Assembly (NCBI GenBank): GCA_001887945.1 | Contig: LDOQ01000098.1 | Span: 1 to 64,000, forward strand | Length of the DNA: 64,000 bases | Reading direction: 5' to 3' | Origin: Spraguea lophii | Taxonomy: Eukaryota; Microsporidia; Spragueidae | Part shown: positions 1 through 10,530 of the stretch, piece after piece | How the letters are laid out: the number at the start of each line of letters is the position of its first letter | Numbering within the stretch: position 1 is the first letter of the stretch | Program-made: the position numbers and the translations under genes | Notes under the pieces: generated by a model | What the model saw: the letters and a program-made list of their open reading frames with translations, nothing else | Databases searched by the model: none | Told to the model about the DNA's origin: nothing

Positions 1-115
1 TCTTGAGTTAAAAGATTATAAAAGTTTATGTGAAAAATTAAATGTTGTAAATCACGATAGGTTGCAGTTGGTTGGGAATTTTTTTATAAATAAAAATTTC
101 ATAAAAAAGAATTTA
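1..115 (+). repeat. SINE 3' end fragment
   Basis: The stretch ends with a TAAATAAAAATTTCAT-type tail that matches the 3' end of the fuller SINE copies at 1198-1655 and 7541-8007. A partial match to their 'gac/acggta...tggttggga' segment lies just before it. The copy is truncated at the window edge or in its 5' part, so its full extent is unknown. Confidence 0.5.
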
Positions 116-239
116 AATAAATTTTCGAGTATGATGTGTATCAAGATTTTATTCAATCTCCAATGTTTACAACATACAAAATAACAATAGAAATATATGA
201 ATTATTTAAACATTCGTATGAGGTTTTTGTTAGCTTAAA

Positions 240-1020
240 AATTATGGATTAATTGCACCTAAAAGGGTATGTTCGAAATGTAAAAAGATTATGCTAATTG
301 AATGCGGTGAGTGGATAGAACGATTTAGATGGATATGTTCTACTCTAAAATGCAAGATAAGAACGATATCAATAAGAAAAAACAGTTTTTTTAATGAGTT
401 TAAATTTGCTATCTACGAAATACTTTAAGTATTATTAAGAATATATAATAAATCAACATATAAACGTATTATAGAAAAAACGAAATTAAGTTATAGAGTA
501 ATAAATTTCATAATAAATAAATTAAAAATTGTAGTAATCAAAAAACAAAAAAAGATAAAATAAGTTGATATGATGACATAATAGAAATTGATGAGACTGC
601 AGCTTAAAAAAATAAGTATAATACCAGAATATCTTTAGAATAATTTTGGGTTATTATATCATTTCTAAGAACACGAAAGAAATGTTTTATCATGTTGAAA
701 ATAAAAAAATACAAAAGTTGTTGAAAAAGTAATCAAAAACAACGTTAATATAAGAACAAGAATAATAACAAATGATTATAAAGCCTATTCAAAGTTATCA
801 ACCCTGGGCTATATACACGGAACAATTAATCACACAAAGAACTCTGTACACCCACAAAACAAAGAAATACACACTCAAACCATTGAGATTACGCGGAGAT
901 ATTTAAAAAACAACCTATACAGAATATAAACGGATTAATAACTCCAATTTTACTCTATTTTTATGTAAAATCAAAAAAGTTTCTTTTTCATGAGCTCTTA
1001 AACGGTTTAAGGCGTATTAA
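240..1020 (+). pseudogene. Decayed Merlin-type (IS1595/ISXO2-like) transposase
   Basis: Fragments of one transposase can be read in several frames broken by stops and frameshifts. From 246 a zinc-ribbon-like start reads GLIAPKRVCSKCKK and continues through a paired-Cys region. Near 583 the catalytic-type segment IEIDE appears. From about 752 the last catalytic region reads ITNDYKAYSKLSTLGYIHG, then INHTKNSVHP and IHTQTIE, which is the typical 'D..KAY..L..Y.H..vNHs.nFV.p..g.HTQ.IE' pattern of Merlin/IS1595 DDE transposases. A last piece, FYVKSKKFLFHELLNGL, falls near 960-1010. Stops after about 430 and inside the core show that it is dead. A second, minus-strand remnant lies at 47290-48060. 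Terminal inverted repeats were not identified. Confidence 0.75.
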
Positions 1021-1197
1021 ATGATTATTTTATTTGTTTTATTCTTTTCGTTTCTTCTTTAACCTCTTCTTTATAGGGTCTTTATTTGCACATCTTACCG
1101 TTTTTTTATAATTGCAAATAATTTATAACTTTATGAAGAAAATACAAAGAAAAATATTCAAAAATACAAAAAGATTAAAAGTAATATATATAAGTGA

Positions 1198-1655
1198 GTC
1201 GCTTAGCCCGGTAGTCGTGGGTTGCTAAATAAATAGCAAATCCAGGGATTCGGACTCCTCACACAGAAAAATTTTCAAAAAAAATAAAAAGTGGAAGAGA
1301 AAAGTTGTTGAGTGGGTGAGGGTTAGATATCATAGCATTAACCGTCCTGTACGACGGCCCACTATTAAATTCAAGTAGTGTTTAACCGGGATAGTTACAA
1401 TCACTGTATTTATTTACGATTCGTCCAATACTATGCCAAGAAAAAGGTTGAGAATTTATTAAGACTGGGAGAGACACATCATACGCAAAATCATAATTTT
1501 CTGAAGCATAGGGTAAGACGATATTGATATATATATCCGTAACAAAACTAGTTAGTATTGGGTTAAAGATGCTTCGGGAGGACCCAAACTTATAAAATAT
1601 GGTAAACCGCAAGCATTAAGAAACTTTAATAAATAAAAATTTCATGTTTAAAAAA
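1198..1655 (+). repeat. tRNA-derived SINE, near full-length copy
   Basis: The left end resembles a tRNA gene: an A-box-like GCTTAGCCCGGTAGT at 1201-1215 and a B-box-like GATTCGGACTCC at 1247-1258. It is followed by CACACAGAAAAATTTTC, a body of about 350 bases, and a tail TAATAAATAAAAATTTCAT. The same order of blocks (tRNA-like head, AGAAAAATTTTC linker, GTTGTTGAGTGG, body, AAATAAAARTTTCAT tail) recurs at 7541-8007 on this strand and at 14705-15170 on the other. No protein is encoded; a 76-codon frame on the minus strand inside it is incidental. Confidence 0.75.
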
Positions 1656-2042
1656 AATAAAATAAATTTGTCTTATTATAAATATTTTATTAAATTAAAA
1701 AGAAAACCACAATGAAAGTCTCATTATAGAAAGAATGTGATTGGATAAAATTATTTTGTTCTCCATTTTTAAAATATTGATATCTAAAAATATAATGATC
1801 AATAAATTAGAGAATGTTTTATTTGATAATTTTTAATTCGAATTTGGTACATAGATATGATAATTACATTTATTCTTTATTTTTTAAAACTTTAAATACC
1901 TTTTCTCTCAGCCCGTACGAACGAATTATGTATTTAACCTCCGGATAATCGAAACACATAACCATATATTATCTTTAAAAAAAGGGATGATTTTTCCTTT
2001 TTTGAAAAAATAAATTATAAAATTATTTTTTAAAAGAACCCC
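1656..2042. other. Intergenic, ABCG upstream region
   Basis: AT-rich sequence without a supportable gene. Its only clear feature is the CCCC at 2039-2042 that directly abuts the ABCG start codon. Confidence 0.5.
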
Positions 2043-3866
2043 ATGGATGTTTCATGGCAAGACGTTGATATTTCTGTACCAAACAAGGGAAAAAGAGTTC
2101 CGGGAAAATATGCACACCTTATAAAAAATTGTTCCGGGAAGGCCAGAAAAGGTAAATTAATGGCGATAATGGGTCCGAGTGGAAGTGGAAAAACAACTAT
2201 GTTAAAAGCATTAGTAGGGCGGATACCATCAGGATCAAAAACAAAGGGGGTCATATTGGGAGATGGAAAAGAAAGAGATGTAAATGAGTGGATGACAAAA
2301 AGTGGATATGTAGATCAAGATGACAATATTTTTGAATCTTTAACTGTTTATGATACCATTATGTACGCAGCCAAATTTAGAATGGCCAATCAAAATCGTA
2401 TAAAAGAAAAAGTACAAAATATTTTAAAAGATTTGCAAATAGAAAATATAGCATATAACAAAATGAATAGTATTTCTGGAGGAGAAAGAAAAAGAACCAT
2501 GATAGCTGTAGAATTGGTATCGGACCCAGATCTTATATTCTTAGATGAACCAACATCTGGTCTTGATACATATATTACTATTTCTTTTGTAAAACTTTTA
2601 AAAGAATATGCAATTAAATCCGGAAAAACCATTATTATTACAATTCATCAGCCACCGCAAGAAGCATTTCGATGTTTTGATGACCTTCTTCTACTTGCCA
2701 AAGGAAAAACTATTTATTGCGGAGAGACTAATAAATGTAAAAAATTTTTTAAAAGTTATGGATTTGTAAGGAATAAAGCCTCCCCATTTTCGGATTTTGT
2801 GTTAGAGGTGTTAGTAAAAGAAAAAATAGAAAACAACGCAATTCAAGAAATGATCAAACAAAATAATTTAAAATATGATAATGGTCAACTTTCAACGTAT
2901 AAACAGAAAACAAGAAACGATATGTTTTTTGATTTCAAATTCAATTTAAAACATATTCTATTATTAACAAAAAGAAGATTTAGTGTTTACAATTTAACTA
3001 TGGGAAGGGTTATCTTCCTCCTTTTAAAATTATTGGTTATTGGTTTATCAATATATATTTTACACGATCAGACTGATAAATACGATAAAAACGGTAAAAG
3101 CGAATACTCGGCTTTATTTTCACTCATATTAATTTATAATCTGTATATGCTTTTTTATTTCGCCTTTATTACAATTAGCTGTTCTGGTGCTATATTTAGC
3201 ATACTCCCAGAATATAAAGTTATAAAAAGAGAAATAGGCGTCCAATCATATTCTATGTTATCGTACTTCTGTTCTATATATATATTTGAATTTATTGAAC
3301 AATTTCCATTTGTACTCATATATATAATAGCTACCTATGTATTGTTAAAAAAATTTTTATCGTTTTTAACTATCTTTATATCCTTTGGAATATTTGTGGT
3401 GGTATTACCATCGTTTATTCTATTGGGATCAATTACAAGAAATAGTAAATTATTATATTTTCTTATCGCTATTCCACTAATATTCGCATTTTCTTATACA
3501 ATCCCATTTCATACTGTTATTGAAGATCCCGATTTTAAAAAGTTGCCAGAGTCCGTATTTAATCTTATCGTGAGCATAAATGGGATTTGGCCTTTATCGT
3601 TATTTATTCATTTGTTTCTTTATATTATGATCAAATTTTTTACGATCGAACGCCTTTTAGAAATAGTTCCCCTAGAAGAAAAGGAGAGAATTATCAAAAA
3701 TACATTAGAATATGTTTACAAAACTATGCCACCTGTTAGAATGCCTATTGTAACATACATATGCTATTCTATACTAATGATATTGGTTTATATATTGCTT
3801 TGTATTTTTTTGATAGAAATTATGTTACAACCAGCAATGAGAATGAAGTTTTCAAATAAAAAATAA
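2043..3866 (+). CDS. ABCG-family half-transporter
   Basis: 607 aa, the usual length of a White/ABCG half-transporter with the ATPase domain first and the membrane domain second. Walker A GPSGSGKTT starts at residue 44, the signature SGGERKR at 145, Walker B LIFLDEPTSGLD at 164 with catalytic Glu169, and the switch histidine is His202 (TIHQPP). From about residue 320 the chain is hydrophobic, with about six membrane segments, including a long loop before the last. It should work as a homo- or heterodimer exporting or moving lipids, sterols or other hydrophobic substrates; the substrate cannot be read from sequence. Microsporidia keep several ABCG members at the plasma membrane. The start is firm: ATG follows CCCC directly. 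It stands alone, with over 1.5 kb of non-coding DNA downstream. Confidence 0.95.
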   Translation: MDVSWQDVDISVPNKGKRVPGKYAHLIKNCSGKARKGKLMAIMGPSGSGKTTMLKALVGRIPSGSKTKGVILGDGKERDVNEWMTKSGYVDQDDNIFESLTVYDTIMYAAKFRMANQNRIKEKVQNILKDLQIENIAYNKMNSISGGERKRTMIAVELVSDPDLIFLDEPTSGLDTYITISFVKLLKEYAIKSGKTIIITIHQPPQEAFRCFDDLLLLAKGKTIYCGETNKCKKFFKSYGFVRNKASPFSDFVLEVLVKEKIENNAIQEMIKQNNLKYDNGQLSTYKQKTRNDMFFDFKFNLKHILLLTKRRFSVYNLTMGRVIFLLLKLLVIGLSIYILHDQTDKYDKNGKSEYSALFSLILIYNLYMLFYFAFITISCSGAIFSILPEYKVIKREIGVQSYSMLSYFCSIYIFEFIEQFPFVLIYIIATYVLLKKFLSFLTIFISFGIFVVVLPSFILLGSITRNSKLLYFLIAIPLIFAFSYTIPFHTVIEDPDFKKLPESVFNLIVSINGIWPLSLFIHLFLYIMIKFFTIERLLEIVPLEEKERIIKNTLEYVYKTMPPVRMPIVTYICYSILMILVYILLCIFLIEIMLQPAMRMKFSNKK

Positions 3867-5567
3867 ATTTATTACCTGATAATCAGTTTGGTTTAAAAAT
3901 TTTAACATATTTTTCTTTATATTCTTGTTTGTCCTTCATATCAATATTTATTTTTACAAGTTATAATATATATTCCCATAACGAATTATGGTTGAATTCA
4001 TTTTATAATCAATACATTATAATATCATTATGAAACCAGATAATGCATTATTAATTTATTATTAAATGTTAGATTCATATCTTAAGTTCTATTTACCTGA
4101 AAATTTTTAAACTCTATTTTATGTTTATGTATTAGGTCAAAAATAATTTTATAAAACACATTTCATTTCCTTTAAAATATAATATATTAATCCATAGTGA
4201 ATATTGTTGGTAATAATCTAAATCGACAAAAATTTAGATTTTAATAACATTCATTATAAAAAGAAATATGAAATATTATAAATGTATCTATTTATTGTTG
4301 AAATAAATAATAATATTATTATTCACCAATATACAAGTTACTTTTAAAAATGTTCCGTTCTGTCAAAGAATTTTCAGAAAATTTTGGAAAATGAAAAAAC
4401 TTGAAAAATTTTATACTTATTTCTTTTTATTTATTTAATTAGATAAAATGCTGTTTTAAAAATATTTGTTTTGAAAAAAAAGGTATTTGATTCGATGTAA
4501 ACTTCTAATAACTTTTTAATTAGGAATGATGAGGTTTAATAAATACATTTCCATTTTATATATAAATTTATTATATTATAATTTAAAGTCTTATTTTTTA
4601 CATTGATTCGCAAATAATAATTTACAGATTCTAACTTATCATGTTTTGATAAAATTTAGTTTTTTTGGCATATTTTATTTATTTTCCAGGTTTTATTTGA
4701 TAATTAAAAGTGATATTTCATATACTTAAAAATAATGAAGATTATATAATTGTTTTTATTTATTTTTTTACAATTATTTACACACAAAATTTTAGTAATA
4801 AATGTATGAAAGGTTTTCTTCCAACAGCAAACAAAGTAAAATAATACTGTTATAAATAATAACTTGTATTTTTAATAAGAATATTTTAAAATTATAATAT
4901 TTTTTAATATAATTTTTATTTATAAAAACTTTTTAAACGATCGATGTTTGGCGTAATCAGTGTTTTTTTTTTGGTTCTTTCGGATTCTTTTATCGTATAT
5001 TTGTAGATTGTTATATTAGACACATTAATCCGTTATATTTTATGTTTTAAAAATAAAAATTTTGTGTATGTTACATTCGGTCATAATCTATATGATTTTT
5101 AGTCTCTTCCATGATATAATAACAGATATGTTTCTAATCCGATTTTAAATGCAATAATATCAACAAAATACCTTTAAAAGAACAACCATGTTTACTTTTC
5201 AAAAAAACATCAAAATTAATCTCATATACGAAAACAAAGTTTTTATATTCGATTTTTATTGTTTTCAAAGCCTTTTATTAATGATATTTTTATTTATAAA
5301 ACATACAATAAAATTTATAACCATTTTTTTGCAATTTATAATATATTGAATTACTGAATATACTGTAGCGTAAATGTAGTATATGTAATAGATCCAATTA
5401 CCACAATCTTTGAACCTCGGCATAGCAGTTTTATTATGTTTCTTCCCGAAACGGTTTATTTTTTTTTGTTTTCCGTTTTCTTAAAATCAACATACTTTCA
5501 TTATTATAAAAGGATATTTAAGTTATACTAAAATACTAACTGCAATATTTCATATTAAAAAAGTTGA
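3867..5567. other. Long gene-free AT-rich stretch
   Basis: About 1.7 kb without a credible reading frame. It contains an imperfect hairpin at 4196-4259, listed separately. I see no recognisable RNA gene or transposase remnant. Confidence 0.5.
4196..4259. repeat. Imperfect inverted repeat (hairpin, ~26-bp arms)
   Basis: The left arm ends ...TAATAATCTAAAT and the right arm begins ATTTAGATTTTAATAA..., separated by about 8 bases. With a few mismatches the arms pair over roughly 26 bases. It could be a small inverted-repeat element or a chance hairpin in AT-rich DNA. Confidence 0.45.
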
Positions 5568-5750
5568 ATGGGTTATATATTTTTTTATAAGGAAAAATAT
5601 AATGTTAAGACAGTATTGAAATGCAAAAAAACAAATACTGCGAGATACAAATATTATAAGCATTTTTTCATTTTTATTATATTTTTTTCGACAACCGTAT
5701 TGGTCATTAAATTTTTATTTTTTGATATTTGGAATTTTAGAGATCTTTAA
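5568..5750 (+). CDS. Possible small single-TM protein
   Basis: 60 codons from ATG to TAA. A basic first half is followed by one hydrophobic stretch (FFIFIIFFSTTVLVIKFLFF, about residues 33-52). It lacks the CCC start motif and lies 30 bases upstream of the next gene on the same strand. A frame of this length with a hydrophobic run can arise by chance in T-rich DNA, so this is a weak call. Confidence 0.2.
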   Translation: MGYIFFYKEKYNVKTVLKCKKTNTARYKYYKHFFIFIIFFSTTVLVIKFLFFDIWNFRDL

Positions 5751-5780
5751 GCTTTTAAATCGATTTCTTTTTATCCCCTA

Positions 5781-6389
5781 ATGAAAATTAATAAGATCTT
5801 ATGTTTAATGTTGAATTTTTTTATGTTGTTTAATAAAAGTGTTCAGTCAACGGATCAAACATCAGCGGAAGAATTAAAAATATTGGTAAATTCAGTTATA
5901 CCAGAAGGAATACAATTATTAACAAGAAAGATACTGATGGGAACAGAAAAATTAGACCTTGACGAGTTAACATTATTACAAAAATCAATACAATCATTAC
6001 CAGAAAAATTAAAAGAATTCGCAGAATCAGAAAAATTAAGAAAATTGGTAACAAAGTTCAAAGGAACATCGCCAGAAATAATAATAGAAATGTTAAAACA
6101 GATACTTGTAAAACTTGCAGATCTCGTAGAAAGATTAAACGAAACAGACGCATTGTCGGAATCATCGGAGCAAGAATTACCGGAAGCACTAACAGAAATA
6201 TCCAAAAACATATCACCAGAAATGCCAGCAAAAAAGTTACAACAAATATTATTAGGAGAGTCAGTCGAACAAAAAGAAATATCATCGACAATAAATAAAA
6301 TACCAGATAAAAAAAATGGATTTAGAAGTACCGTATTTTACATGATATTCATTCAGCTTATGGTATCAATACTCGTTATTTATTATTAA
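5781..6389 (+). CDS. Secreted/anchored hypothetical protein, Leu/Glu-rich
   Basis: 202 aa, unrecognised. A signal peptide covers about residues 1-23 (MKINKILCLMLNFFMLFNKS). The middle, about 28-165, is rich in Leu, Glu and Lys in helical heptad-like spacing (repeated LPE/SPE.. motifs) and is probably a helical bundle or coil. The last 20 residues are hydrophobic and end at the C-terminus (STVFYMIFIQLMVSILVIYY), as expected of a tail anchor or GPI signal. The start is supported by CCCC three bases before ATG (ATCCCCTAATG). A surface or spore-wall protein is possible but is inference. Opposite-strand frames of 118 and 77 codons are shadows of the biased composition. Confidence 0.75.
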   Translation: MKINKILCLMLNFFMLFNKSVQSTDQTSAEELKILVNSVIPEGIQLLTRKILMGTEKLDLDELTLLQKSIQSLPEKLKEFAESEKLRKLVTKFKGTSPEIIIEMLKQILVKLADLVERLNETDALSESSEQELPEALTEISKNISPEMPAKKLQQILLGESVEQKEISSTINKIPDKKNGFRSTVFYMIFIQLMVSILVIYY

Positions 6390-6399
6390 ATAAATATGT

Positions 6400-7470
6400 T
6401 TGAGGTTTTTCTGCCTTTTTCTGTGTAGTGGGTGGATATGCTGTCTAAATTACTTCAATACAAGCAAGAATTCGATATCTTGCTAATTGTCCTGATTCTA
6501 TCATAATCTTAACATTCTCTTTGTTTGGGAAAATTTTCACTATCTTTACCGTATTAAAAAATATTTCTGTTAATATTATTTTTTTGTTTTCTTATATTTA
6601 TCATAAAACAAGAGAGACTTTTCGGTTTGGGTTAAAGATAAAGAAAGATGAAAAACTGTAGCAACGAATATATATTCCTATAAAAATTTAATACATTGTT
6701 TATTTTCTCTTTATTTATCCTTTTAATCCTTTCCTGTATATTTCTGCATACACTTGCATATTATTGTCAAAATCCTTTAGTAAAAGAACTTTTTCTCCAA
6801 TCTTATAAATATTCTTATCATAATTAGAGTTTATATTTTTAATCATATTGCTATGATAACTCTGTTGATATGATTGATCCATCGTAGCGGTCCCTTTTTC
6901 CTCGACTGACTCCACATCAAAGATATTTATGTTGGTTTTGTTATGTTGTCTATCCTTTATGTGCATTAAATAGGGTTTTGTTTGTTGCCCTATAGGTGGT
7001 TGTATTGTAGTGATACATTACTTTAACCAATATCGCTATCCACTAATTGTTTTCAGCTCCTTTGAAGGTATACATTTAGGGATTTGGTTGAATCTTTTAA
7101 TCTGATCCTTGGTTTTGGAGCTTTCTGGATTTCCCAGATACTTGTTTAATATTAAAGATCTTACATATTTCAGTTAATCAAAAATTTTTAAATTCTTTTC
7201 CATTGTCTGTGTGTAAAGTTCAAATGGACCTTCTTAATGAAATGACTGTATAAAACTTTTGTTTACCGTTTCTTTTTCCTTATCAAATAACAGGAATGTC
7301 CACCCAAACTTTAAAAATAAATCAACTAGCGGTATAATATATTTGAATCGGAAATTATTTATTGAATATATTAGTAAATCTATTAAAGTAACAATAAATT
7401 TCCACATTTTTCTTTTTGTTATTATTAGATTGGTCGGCGATTTGTAACAAATCTATTGTTACATTAGAAC
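6400..7470 (-). pseudogene. Decayed Ty3/gypsy integrase region
   Basis: Read on the minus strand, pieces of a retrotransposon integrase occur in order but in different frames. KFGWTFLLFDKEKETVNKSF lies near 7230-7320, then HTDNGKEFKNF near 7180-7210 with the catalytic Asp context, followed by ICKIFNIKQVSGKS. Next comes YNTTTYRATNKTLFNAHKG near 6955-7010, and finally a C-terminal piece (6715-6966) with YKIGEKVLLLKDFDNN, the small beta-barrel domain that follows integrase cores. A further piece, NTVKIVKIFPNKENVK, falls near 6500-6560. Stops and frameshifts separate all parts, so it is a dead fragment. No LTR, reverse transcriptase or protease was found nearby. Confidence 0.7.
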
Positions 7471-7540
7471 CGATACCAGTTATTTATACATTCTTATATA
7501 TCCATCCTCTTTATATTATAAAGTTTATTTCTTTTTATAT

Positions 7541-8007
7541 GTTAGGATTGGTCTAGTGGACATGGGTGGTGACCAAATCCCAGAGTTAGTGGGTTCGAAT
7601 TCCTCCCCCAGAAAAATTTTCAAAAAAATAAAAGACAGAAGAAAGGGAAAGGTTGTTGAGTGGATAAGGGTTCGATAGCATAATATTGACTGTGCATTGC
7701 ATAATGGCCTATTATCACAGTAAAATAATGTTTATTCAGTGTAATTACAATCCCGATATTAATTTGTGACTCGACCAGTATTATATCAAGAAAGAAGTTG
7801 ACAATTTCTAAAAAACTGAAAGATGGGTGATTTGACCATATTCGAAAATTTAATATTCGGGAACGTAACAAACAATGAAATTAATGCATAATATATAACG
7901 AAACCAGTTAGTACAAGTTTAGATATGTTTTAAGAATCAAAGCACATAGCCTATAATAGACCGCAGCCGGCAGGGAAATTTTAATAAATAAAAGTTTCAT
8001 TAAAAAA
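7541..8007 (+). repeat. tRNA-derived SINE, best-preserved copy
   Basis: This copy shows the clearest RNA polymerase III internal promoter: A-box TGGTCTAGTGG at 7549-7559 and B-box GGTTCGAATT at 7592-7601, about 43 bases apart, in a cloverleaf-like head that ends CTCCCCCAGA. The body runs to a 3' tail AATAAATAAAAGTTTCATTA. It shares linker and tail with copies at 1198 and 14705. Frames inside it (for example 83 codons on the minus strand from 7871) are not genes. It sits directly beside the dead Ty3/gypsy fragment. Confidence 0.8.
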
Positions 8008-8628
8008 GGTATGTTTTTCACATCGCTCACAAGACATTTTTATTGAAATATCTGCATTTAAAAATTTCCAAGTTGTTATGTGTGTAAATAATTAATACAG
8101 AAGACAAAATGTTTATTTATTCCCGAATCATCATGTTTTCAGCGTTGGCATTTTGTATTTTTTTATTTGTATTTTCAACATGCCGTAATAATTGTTAAAT
8201 CATTTATTTTGTATACAGAATATTAGAAATTTGCGTACACGAAATAGTAATACTTGTTTCTTCAAGTTTTATTGACTCATAACATCTTTTATGTTATAGT
8301 ATTACCGAAAAATAATTAATATGGTAATTATAATTGTTTTTTAAAATATTATTTAAAAGTAATTTGTTTTATATTATAATGAATATTGATTATAGCATTC
8401 TAAAATTTCCATTTATCTAGAAATCCACCTAAACAATTTTATGTTTTCAAGATTATTCATAAAGTAATAAATGTGGGCTGATAAATATTTAACTTTAACA
8501 TCCCACGACCAATGTCCATACAGTTATACAAATTTATTGAAGAATAGTAAATATTTAATTTTCTAAAATTTTTGAATGAAAATTTATTTTTTATATTTTT
8601 GATTATTGGTTTAATGCATATTGTTTCA
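8008..8628. other. Gene-free intergenic stretch
   Basis: About 620 bases of AT-rich DNA downstream of the SINE and of the stop codon of the minus-strand gene at 8629. I see no gene or repeat in it. Confidence 0.5.
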
Positions 8629-9534
8629 TTAACCGTTATCAGTAGGATCCTTTTTTTTCCTTAATATAGATAACTTAGGAAATCTGAAAATATTTTTTGT
8701 TTTAATAGGATAGGATGGTGTGGCTATGTTTCCAATCAACTGGTTGTCTTGGTCTTTGTGTTGATTTATCTCTACAATTTTTTTGGGTTCATTTTCTTTA
8801 GATTTAATACAAGCAGTTATTAATTCCATGTTAAATATATTGCCATCTATTTTACATCCTTGAAATACACCGAAATGGGATATCCTATAGCATTTAATTT
8901 CATTCTGAAATTTCAAATTATATATTCTTAATTGTTGAAAATCTTTATATACTGTCTCTCCTGTTTTAATAAATGAATATACCGATATTACTATAGGTTT
9001 CCAAGCGATAAATTTTTCATGAGATTTAGCCATCATAGAATATCCTTTATGATCATTACTGCAATTACAATTGCGTTCACACATATCCTCGTCGTATTTC
9101 AAATAAAAATTACTAATTCTTATCTCTCTAGATAATATATTTTCGATTGTATATCTATCACTATTCAAATCTCCTTTTATTATATTTTTTTCTTCTTTAC
9201 CATTCGATAAATTTATTGATATATGAACAAATAATATCCCAGTAACTATCGAGTCTAATATATTTTTTAGATTGATATTATCATTCACATTATATTCTAA
9301 AAGTATCCCTTTTACAGAAAAATCCCCGTTCACATTATTTATTGACCTCTCACCATCATTAAACTCTATTTTATAACTAGAAAGATTGTATATACTTCTT
9401 TTATTGTCTTCTCCCATTAATACTATATGCTGTGTTTTATCGCTTCCAGAAATTTTGATATTGTTAAAATATAATTTCTTATGATCAATATAATTTAAAG
9501 TTAAAAGGTTAAAAAATAACGAATTTAAAAGCAT
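8629..9534 (-). CDS. Hypothetical protein, possibly secreted
   Basis: 301 aa, no family recognised. The first 15 residues are hydrophobic (MLLNSLFFNLLTLNY), compatible with a weak signal peptide. The middle alternates polar and hydrophobic residues, suggesting beta structure. A tight cysteine cluster (CERNCNC) lies about halfway. The C-terminus is basic (KLSILRKKKDP). The start is well supported: ATG is directly preceded by CCC (TTACCCATG on the minus strand), the motif seen on conserved genes here. It stands isolated between a SINE and a 2.2-kb non-coding stretch. Confidence 0.7.
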   Translation of the reverse strand: MLLNSLFFNLLTLNYIDHKKLYFNNIKISGSDKTQHIVLMGEDNKRSIYNLSSYKIEFNDGERSINNVNGDFSVKGILLEYNVNDNINLKNILDSIVTGILFVHISINLSNGKEEKNIIKGDLNSDRYTIENILSREIRISNFYLKYDEDMCERNCNCSNDHKGYSMMAKSHEKFIAWKPIVISVYSFIKTGETVYKDFQQLRIYNLKFQNEIKCYRISHFGVFQGCKIDGNIFNMELITACIKSKENEPKKIVEINQHKDQDNQLIGNIATPSYPIKTKNIFRFPKLSILRKKKDPTDNG

Positions 9535-9807
9535 GGGTAATGGTGATTTGAGTTTATTTATAGTCTAAATCTTTCCCTTTGTTGTATATTCAATCAAGTA
9601 AATGAAGATTAAGTAATAATAGATTAATTGTAAATTCTTTTATAGCTAAAGTACATCAGTTATAAATTATATGATGTTAAATGTTAAAATGTAATTACGA
9701 TATACGAATATGGTTAATATAACATTTCTGAATATTTTTGAATTGATTTAATATAATATAATCAACCATAATATTTTATTTTGAGAATATGGTTATTAAA
9801 ATTAAGT

Positions 9808-9900
9808 GAATAAAACCTTCTCTATAGGAATAGTATCTATAGGCATCAACATTATTCAATTGGATATGCCAATACTGATAAATCGTAGAAGGTTTATTTC
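9808..9900. repeat. Short inverted repeat
   Basis: Near-identical 14-base inverted arms, GAATAAAACCTTCT and AGAAGGTTTATTTC, flank about 65 bases. This could be a miniature inverted-repeat element or a chance pairing; no second copy was spotted. Confidence 0.35.
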
Positions 9901-10229
9901 CTTATTTGCAATTAATCAATGCAAACAATAAGAAAAATTTTAATATTATTTAACTAAATAAAGAAAATTAATAAAATATTTACTAATATATCTTTATAAT
10001 GACATTTAATACTATTTATTTAAATTATAAATATATTTTGAAAATGATATATATTCCTGTATTCGCTAATAAAAATTAAGGAAATTTAAATAAATTATTT
10101 ATTACAATAATTTTTATAAGTAATAGAACGAACACGTTATACATTAATTATTTAATATAAAAAAATATTTAAAATTCAAGATTTAAATTTTCGGAAATTC
10201 AGGAGTGGTCGAATGACAATAATGAGATA

Positions 10230-10530
10230 TTACATACATGTATGTGGCTTTGTTGTTAGTTAAAACAACATTTAATAAGCTTTACAAAGAATTTGTATTG
10301 ATTATTAATATGGTCATTATTATACTATGAAAGAAGTTAAGAATATCATAGGAGTTAAAAGAGTTAAAACGCGTACCATACGCAAAATCCCATCACTTTA
10401 AGTAAAAAAATAAAATTAGGATATATATCGAGCAAAATTGGTTACAACAAGTTAATTGTACTTTAAAAAACCAGCAGTTTCAGATTATAATAAATTACGA
10501 TCAATAAACATTTTTTACTGATAATTAAAG
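10230..10530 (+). repeat. Degenerate SINE body and 3' end
   Basis: The order of landmarks matches the 3' two-thirds of the fuller SINE copies: 'accatacgcaaaatc', 'gatatatatcgagcaaaattggtta', 'taaaaaaccagcagtttcag', then an AAATAAACATT-like tail region. It is too diverged to define ends, and the tRNA-like head is not recognisable. Confidence 0.45.

Noticed and set aside
1382..1612. 76-codon minus-strand frame
   Set aside because: Lies entirely inside a SINE copy and does not recur as a frame in the other copies.
7259..7447. 62-codon plus-strand frame
   Set aside because: Lies on the opposite strand of the dead integrase and has no recognisable content.
7545..7615. Possible tRNA gene with A- and B-boxes
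   Set aside because: The head lacks a convincing acceptor stem and continues into a repeat found elsewhere; it is the tRNA-like part of a SINE.
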